Shown here: in pieces, positions 31,445 through 35,847 of the stretch
How the letters are laid out: each line of letters begins with the position of its first letter
Position numbering within the stretch: position 1 is the first letter of the stretch
DNA from: Pseudomonas sp. PA15(2017)
GTDB taxonomy: Bacteria > Pseudomonadota > Gammaproteobacteria > Pseudomonadales > Pseudomonadaceae
Assembly: GCF_001945395.1 (NCBI RefSeq)
Contig: NZ_MSXV01000036.1
Location: 1-35,847, forward strand
Direction: 5' to 3'
DNA: 35,847 bases
Position numbers and translations under genes: made by a program
The notes under the pieces: model-generated
What the model saw: the letters and a program-made list of their open reading frames with translations, nothing else
The model's database searches: none
What the model was told of the DNA's origin: nothing

Positions 31445-33357
31445 AACTGTGGCGAGGCTGGAACATTCATGTCCGTACCCAGCTCATCAGCGTCGGCCCC
31501 GCTCTGCTGCTGACCCTGCTGTTGACCGGCTTCCTGACCTTCAATCGCCTGCAGGACCTGCGTGCGGAGATCAACCATACCGGCCAGTTGATCGCCAGCC
31601 AGCTGGCGCCTGCCACCGAATACGGCGTCATTTCCGGTAATCGGCGCGTGCTGGAGTCCCTGCTTCTGGCTACCTTGAAAACGCCCCACGTGCGCTTCAT
31701 CGAAGTGCGCGACCGTGACGAGAACATCCTGGCCTACCTCGAACAGCCCGATCATCCGCATGCCGGTAACGGCCATCTGGACATCTTCCAGGCGTCCATC
31801 CAGCAACAGCAGATCGACCTCGATACGGACTTCGGCGAAACACCTGCGCGGGCGGCTGAGCCTGGGGCCGCCTATCTGGGCCGCGTGGTGGTCGGCATGT
31901 CCAGCGACGCGTTCAATTCCCGGCAGCAGGAAATCCTGCTGAAGGTCACCGCGCTGGTGCTGTTCGCCCTGCTACTGACCTTCCTGCTGGCCCGGCGTCT
32001 GGCCAGCCGGCTGTCCCGACCGCTGAGCGAGATGAGCGACGCCGTTACCGCCATCCAGGCCGGCAACTACCAGGCCACGCTTCCTGAAGTCGGCGACGGC
32101 GAACTGGCGACGCTGGCCCGACACATCAACAACCTGGCCAACGGGCTGAACAACGCCGCCCAGGAACAGCAGCAGGCCATGACCCTGCTGATCAAGGCAC
32201 GCGAGGAGTCCGACCTGGCTAATCGCGCCAAGTCCGACTTCCTGGCCATGATGAGTCATGAACTGCGCACCCCGATGAATGGCGTGCTCGGCATGCTGCA
32301 ATTGCTCGACACCACCGAAATGAACGACGAGCAGCACGAATATGCCGCACTGGCCATGGAGTCCACCGAGCACCTGCTGAAGGTGATCAACGACATTCTC
32401 GACTTCTCGCGTATCGAACGTGGCGCCCTGGAACTCGAACTGATCAGCTTCAACCTCTCGGCCTTGCTCAAGGCCGCCCAACAGGCCTTCCAGCACAGCG
32501 CCCAGCAGCGCGGCCTGCAACTGCGCCTGCAACTGGACGATGGCCTGCCGGCCCCGCAGGTCCAGGGCGACCCGACCCGCCTGCGGCAGATCCTGGTCAA
32601 CCTGATCGGTAACGCCCTGAAGTTCACCGAACGCGGCGAAGTGCGCATCGAAGCCCACTGGCAAGCCCTGGACAATCAGGTGCTGTGGTTCACCTGCAAG
32701 GTGCACGACACCGGGATCGGTATCAGCGCCGAACGCCTGGAAACCATGTTCGACGCGTTCCAGCAGGCCGACAATTCCATTTCCCGGCGCTACGGCGGCA
32801 CCGGCCTGGGTCTGCCCATCGCCCGTACCCTGGCCGAATGCATGGGCGGCACGCTCAAGGCGCAGAGCGAACCAGGCCGCGGTTCCTGCTTCACCCTGGA
32901 GATTCCCCTGCCGTTCTCCGCCCAGCAACCGCAACTGCCCGCCCCGAACACCGCCAGCACGCCTGCCGCACAGGCCAGCCGCTCAGTGCTGCTGGTGGAA
33001 GACAACGCGGTGAACCAGACCGTGATCGAAGCCATGCTGCGCAGTCTCGGCTATCAGGTTGAACTGGTCGGCGATGGTGCCCAGGCCGTCTCGGCCGTGA
33101 GGGAACGACAATTCGCCGCCGTCCTGATGGATTGCCGCCTGCCGGTCATGGATGGCTACGAAGCCACCCGACGTATTCGCGATCTCGGCCCGTCAGGCCG
33201 CCTGCCGATCATCGCCCTGACCGCCAATGCATTGCAGGGCGACCGCGAGGCCTGCCTGCAAGCCGGCATGAACGATTACCTCGCAAAACCGTTCAAACGC
33301 ATTGAATTGCAGGACGTGCTCGATCGCTGGCTGTCGGCCGACGGTACCGCGCACTGA
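31441..33357 (+). CDS. Hybrid sensor histidine kinase, PA1611-like
   Basis: This 638-residue kinase starts with GTG, with AAGGAG 8 bases upstream. TM1 is at about 13-35, a periplasmic sensor of about 130 residues follows, TM2 is at about 166-186 and HAMP at 187-240. The HisKA domain has phospho-acceptor His273 (FLAMMSHELRTPMNG). The ATPase blocks are N (LIGNALKF), G1 (DTGIGIS) and G2 (GGTGLGL). A receiver domain (515-635) holds phospho-acceptor Asp564 and Lys616. No HPT domain is present, so phosphate must pass to a separate HPT protein. In P. aeruginosa, PA1611 is reported to bind RetS and influence GacS signalling; whether this holds here is unknown. Translation is coupled to the upstream binding protein. 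Confidence 0.93.
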   Translation: MKLWRGWNIHVRTQLISVGPALLLTLLLTGFLTFNRLQDLRAEINHTGQLIASQLAPATEYGVISGNRRVLESLLLATLKTPHVRFIEVRDRDENILAYLEQPDHPHAGNGHLDIFQASIQQQQIDLDTDFGETPARAAEPGAAYLGRVVVGMSSDAFNSRQQEILLKVTALVLFALLLTFLLARRLASRLSRPLSEMSDAVTAIQAGNYQATLPEVGDGELATLARHINNLANGLNNAAQEQQQAMTLLIKAREESDLANRAKSDFLAMMSHELRTPMNGVLGMLQLLDTTEMNDEQHEYAALAMESTEHLLKVINDILDFSRIERGALELELISFNLSALLKAAQQAFQHSAQQRGLQLRLQLDDGLPAPQVQGDPTRLRQILVNLIGNALKFTERGEVRIEAHWQALDNQVLWFTCKVHDTGIGISAERLETMFDAFQQADNSISRRYGGTGLGLPIARTLAECMGGTLKAQSEPGRGSCFTLEIPLPFSAQQPQLPAPNTASTPAAQASRSVLLVEDNAVNQTVIEAMLRSLGYQVELVGDGAQAVSAVRERQFAAVLMDCRLPVMDGYEATRRIRDLGPSGRLPIIALTANALQGDREACLQAGMNDYLAKPFKRIELQDVLDRWLSADGTAH

Positions 33358-33502
33358 CGGCCGTTGCGTCGTAGCCGCGCGAAATCGTGCCTCGCGCCGG
33401 CGCGCAACACTCGCAACCTCTAGTCAGATGGGCGAAAATGCTGCACGCTTGCTGGTTGAAGTGGGCATCAAAGGGGCATCTGTGACACCATTGCCGCCTG
33501 CA

Positions 33503-33518
33503 GAGTACAACTGTACTC
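33503..33518. promoter_or_regulatory. Candidate FabR/DesT-type operator upstream of fabA
   Basis: GAGTACAACTGTACTC is a perfect 7-2-7 palindrome 127 bases before the fabA start. Its GTACA-NN-TGTAC core matches the type of site known for FabR, the TetR-family regulator of unsaturated fatty acid genes in enterobacteria. DesT plays the similar role at fabAB in P. aeruginosa. The regulator itself is not in this window. Assignment is by motif and position. Confidence 0.6.
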
Positions 33519-33573
33519 ACCACACTGTGACTTTCACCACAACGCAACAGTCTATGACTAGGCTGCTGGCAGT

Positions 33574-33588
33574 CGCATGACTCATGCG
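33574..33588. promoter_or_regulatory. Second palindrome between operator and fabA
   Basis: CGCATGACTCATGCG is a perfect 7-1-7 inverted repeat, 57 bases before the fabA start and 55 bases after the first palindrome. It could be an RNA stem in the fabA leader or a further binding site. A -10-like TATGAC lies just upstream at about 33553-33558. The rest of 33358-33645 holds no gene. Confidence 0.4.
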
Positions 33589-33645
33589 CAGCCGGCCAGG
33601 ACGATTTACCCAGCCGAGGCGCGTGGGGATTATTGAGGAGCTCGC

Positions 33646-34161
33646 ATGACCAAACAAAACGCCTTCACCCAGGAAGATCTGTTGCGCTGCAGCCGCGGCG
33701 AACTGTTCGGCCCGGGTAATGCGCAACTGCCCGCCCCCAACATGTTGATGATCGACCGGATCGTCCACATCAGCGAAACGGGCGGCAAGTACGGCAAAGG
33801 CGAAATTGTCGCAGAGCTCGATATCAATCCTGATCTGTGGTTCTTCGGTTGCCACTTCGAAGGCGACCCGGTGATGCCAGGCTGCCTGGGCCTCGATGCC
33901 ATGTGGCAGCTGGTCGGCTTCTTCCTCGGCTGGCAGGGTAACCCTGGCCGTGGTCGCGCCCTGGGTTCGGGCGAAGTGAAATTCTTCGGCCAGGTTCTGC
34001 CCACCGCCAAGAAGGTCACCTACAACATCCACATCAAACGCACCATCACCCGCTCGCTGATCCTGGCGATCGCCGATGGCACTGTGAGTGTCGATGGTCG
34101 CGAGATCTACAGTGCCGAAAGCCTGCGCGTCGGCCTGTTCACTTCCACCGACAGTTTCTAA
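33646..34161 (+). CDS. fabA: FabA, 3-hydroxydecanoyl-ACP dehydratase/isomerase
   Basis: This 171-residue hotdog enzyme is identical in length to known FabA. It dehydrates 3-hydroxydecanoyl-ACP and isomerises the double bond from trans-2 to cis-3, creating the branch to unsaturated fatty acids. The catalytic His70 ([13 protein letters not shown]) and Asp84 (GLDAMWQ) are both present. The ribosome site GAGGAG is 5 bases before the ATG. fabB starts 12 bases after its stop, so the pair forms an operon. Control is probably through the palindrome at 33503-33518 (see that entry). Confidence 0.98.
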   Translation: MTKQNAFTQEDLLRCSRGELFGPGNAQLPAPNMLMIDRIVHISETGGKYGKGEIVAELDINPDLWFFGCHFEGDPVMPGCLGLDAMWQLVGFFLGWQGNPGRGRALGSGEVKFFGQVLPTAKKVTYNIHIKRTITRSLILAIADGTVSVDGREIYSAESLRVGLFTSTDSF

Positions 34162-34173
34162 AGGATCCTTTCC

Positions 34174-35394
34174 ATGCGTCGCGTCGTTATTACCGGTCTA
34201 GGCATCGTTTCCTGCCTGGGCAATGACAAAGAAACCGTCTCCGCCAACCTTCGCGCTGGCCGCCCCGGTATCCGCTTCAATCCGGAATACGCCGAGAAGG
34301 GTCTGCGCAGCCACGTGTCGGGCTCCGTCGACCTGAACCTGGAAGAATTGATCGACCGCAAGCTGTTCCGCTTCATGGGTGATGCCGCTGCCTATGCCTA
34401 CCTGGCGATGGAGCAGGCGATCAAGGACTCCGGCCTCAGCGAAGAGCAGGTATCGAATCCGCGTACCGGCCTGATCGCCGGCTCCGGTGGTGCCTCCACG
34501 CTGAACCAGATGGAAGCTATCGACACCCTGCGCGAGAAAGGCGTCAAGCGTGTTGGTCCGTACCGCGTCACCCGCACCATGGGCAGCACCGTATCGGCCT
34601 GCCTGGCGACCCCGTTCAAGATCAAGGGCGTCAACTTCTCGATCTCCTCGGCATGCGCCACCAGCGCCCACTGCATCGGCCAGGCCATGGAACAGATCCA
34701 GCTCGGCAAGCAGGACGTGGTCTTCGCCGGTGGCGGTGAAGAGGAGCACTGGAGCCAGAGCTGCCTGTTCGACGCCATGGGCGCCCTGTCCACCCAATAC
34801 AACGACACGCCGGAAAAAGCCTCGCGCGCCTACGATGCCAACCGTGACGGCTTCGTCATCGCCGGCGGCGGCGGCATGGTCGTGGTCGAGGAACTGGAGC
34901 ACGCACTGGCGCGCGGCGCGAAGATCTACGCTGAAATCGTCGGCTACGGCGCGACCTCCGATGGCTACGACATGGTTGCCCCCAGCGGCGAAGGCGCAGT
35001 GCGTTGCATGCAGCAGGCGCTGGCCACCGTCGAGGACCCGATCGACTACCTCAACACCCACGGCACCTCGACTCCGGTCGGCGACGTTGCGGAAATCAAG
35101 GGTATTCGTGAAGTGTTCGCCGGCAACGCCCCGGCCATCAGCTCCACCAAGAGTCTGTCGGGCCACAGCCTGGGCGCCGCAGGCGTGCATGAGGCGATCT
35201 ACTGCCTGCTGATGATGGAAGGCAACTTCATCACTGCTTCGGCCAACATCGAAGAGTTGGACCCGGCGGTCGCTGACCTGCCAATCCTGCGCGAGACCCG
35301 TGAAAACGCCAAGCTGGATACCATCATGTCCAACAGCTTCGGCTTCGGTGGCACCAACGCCACCCTGGTGCTCAAGCGCTGGGCTGGCAACTGA
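34174..35394 (+). CDS. fabB: FabB, beta-ketoacyl-ACP synthase I
   Basis: This 406-residue condensing enzyme has the thiolase-fold catalytic set: Cys161 in SSACATS, His296 in [11 protein letters not shown], Lys326 in STKSLSG and His331 in GHSLGAAG. It elongates the cis-3-decenoyl-ACP made by FabA and so commits flux to unsaturated fatty acids. The ribosome site AAGGAT lies 6-7 bases upstream. It is the second gene of the fabA-fabB unit. Thirty-two bases after its stop an IS1182-type element begins, in the middle of the apparent terminator, so transcripts may run into the transposase gene. Confidence 0.98.
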   Translation: MRRVVITGLGIVSCLGNDKETVSANLRAGRPGIRFNPEYAEKGLRSHVSGSVDLNLEELIDRKLFRFMGDAAAYAYLAMEQAIKDSGLSEEQVSNPRTGLIAGSGGASTLNQMEAIDTLREKGVKRVGPYRVTRTMGSTVSACLATPFKIKGVNFSISSACATSAHCIGQAMEQIQLGKQDVVFAGGGEEEHWSQSCLFDAMGALSTQYNDTPEKASRAYDANRDGFVIAGGGGMVVVEELEHALARGAKIYAEIVGYGATSDGYDMVAPSGEGAVRCMQQALATVEDPIDYLNTHGTSTPVGDVAEIKGIREVFAGNAPAISSTKSLSGHSLGAAGVHEAIYCLLMMEGNFITASANIEELDPAVADLPILRETRENAKLDTIMSNSFGFGGTNATLVLKRWAGN

Positions 35395-35410
35395 TCGGCG
35401 GGCCGCAATG

Positions 35411-35422
35411 AAAAACGGCGCC
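35411..35422 (+). terminator. Remnant half-terminator of fabB, split by the IS
   Basis: AAAAACGGCGCC, 17 bases after the fabB stop, then CTGG and the IS tip at 35427. The ascending arm of a Rho-independent terminator is present but its partner (expected GGCGCCGTTTTT) is not. It matches the half-stem beyond cysB in all but one base, with the IS on the same side. Confidence 0.5.
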
Positions 35423-35467
35423 CTGGCAGACTGTGTGAAAACCTAGCAGTCCGAGGGTGAGTTGAAG

Positions 35468-35499
35468 ACAATGCCTCTATCGGTTGATAGGGGCATTGT
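35468..35499 (+). promoter_or_regulatory. IS leader hairpin just upstream of transposase start (right copy)
   Basis: Arms ACAATGCC-T-CTATC and GATAG-G-GGCATTGT enclose a GGTT loop. It ends 5 bases before the ATG at 35505, and no standard ribosome site lies between. Transcripts entering from fabB would fold this stem and hide the start, a known strategy of IS elements against read-through activation. The function here is inferred. Confidence 0.7.
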
Positions 35500-35504
35500 C
35501 GTTT

Positions 35505-35847
35505 ATGGGTTATATCCAGGGCGAAGGTCGCGGGCAAAGCAGTCTATTTCCGGTCACGCTGGAGGAGCTGATCGCCGAGGATCATCTGGTTCGGGTGATC
35601 GAAGCCTATGTAGCGAGGCTGGATCTTCAGGCATTGGGCTTTAGCAAAGCCAAGGCTCATCGCACGGGGCGTCCTGGCTATGACCCGGCCGATCTGCTCA
35701 TGCTTTACCTGTATGGCTATTTTCAGCGTATCCGCTCATCGCGCCGTCTGGAGGCTGAGTGCCAGCGCAATGTTGAAGTGATGTGGCTGCTGGGCCGTTT
35801 GGCGCCGGATTTCAAGACCATTGCCGACTTTCGCAAGGACAACGGTG
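35505..35847 (+). CDS. IS1182-family transposase, N-terminal 114 residues (partial)
   Basis: The visible protein starts MGYIQGEGRGQSSLFPVTLEE and includes the typical IS1182 N-terminal domain. It shows LIAEDHLVRVIEAYVARLD, then GRPGYDPADLLMLYLYGYFQ, RSSRRLEAECQRNVEVMWL and LAPDFKTIADFRKDN, which are family-conserved blocks (DUF772-like). The DDE catalytic domain lies beyond the window. No frameshift or stop occurs in the visible part. The ATG is preceded by a hairpin instead of a clear ribosome site. Confidence 0.92.
   Translation, partial: MGYIQGEGRGQSSLFPVTLEELIAEDHLVRVIEAYVARLDLQALGFSKAKAHRTGRPGYDPADLLMLYLYGYFQRIRSSRRLEAECQRNVEVMWLLGRLAPDFKTIADFRKDNG

Larger units (their letters stand above)
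35427..35847 (+). mobile_element. IS1182-family insertion sequence, 5' part (right border)
   Basis: The element begins with CAGACTGTGTGAAAACC at 35427 and continues to the window edge. Its first 116 bases equal the inverted left copy (1-116) without a mismatch, indicating recent transposition or recombination. It carries a leader hairpin and the first third of the transposase. The far end and any target duplication are outside the window. Confidence 0.92.

Overview
The window is a 35.8 kb chromosomal segment of a Pseudomonas species other than P. aeruginosa. The evidence is an OprI lipoprotein, the FabA/FabB pair, TgpA, a GC-rich coding bias, a Pseudomonas-type REP-like repeat, and several blocks whose gene order I remember from P. 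aeruginosa PAO1. The content is mostly conserved core genome. I found no defence island, prophage, CRISPR array, rRNA or tRNA, and no convincing new multi-gene system. The unusual parts are the mobile-element borders, one gene broken by a single stop codon, and several strong palindromes.

Borders. The window starts and ends inside two copies of an IS1182-family insertion sequence in opposite orientation. The 116 bases visible at the left end are the exact reverse complement of the first 116 IS bases at the right end. Each copy sits about 33 bases past a stop codon (cysB on the left, fabB on the right). Each directly follows the ascending half of what looks like a Rho-independent terminator. 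The IS leader carries a 32-base hairpin that ends 5 bases before the transposase start codon.

Layout. 0.1-2.6 kb: cysB, a universal stress protein and a thioredoxin-like protein on the minus strand, with a divergent PilZ gene interrupted by an in-frame TGA. 2.7-4.4 kb: DAHP synthase, a REP-like/hairpin spacer and a small GNAT-fold protein. 4.4-10.8 kb: oprI convergent with an L,D-transpeptidase, a small ORF, tesA divergent from an ybbA-ybbP export module, then greB. 10.8-17.9 kb: a small protein, DoxX, an MltF-type lytic transglycosylase, TatD nuclease, a chemoreceptor, a tiny membrane protein, a TesB-like thioesterase and a CHAD protein. 17.9-21.8 kb: the moxR-DUF58-tgpA operon on the minus strand. 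21.9-28.9 kb: flavin reductase-like protein, small lipoprotein, patatin phospholipase, AI-2E family permease, DUF4892 protein, two coupled alpha/beta hydrolases, hotdog thioesterase, SixA and a DUF4389 membrane protein. 29.2-35.4 kb: gpsA, a periplasmic binding protein coupled to a hybrid sensor kinase (PA1611-like), then fabA-fabB.

Themes. Envelope and lipid functions dominate. These are OprI with an L,D-transpeptidase, MltF, TgpA, TesA, thioesterases, patatin, GpsA and FabAB. A 16-base palindrome upstream of fabA is a good candidate operator for a FabR/DesT-type regulator of unsaturated fatty acid synthesis. Gene order appears to combine several PAO1 blocks (about PA1749-1754, PA2853-2875, PA3339 and PA1609-1622). 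PAO1 numbers are from memory.
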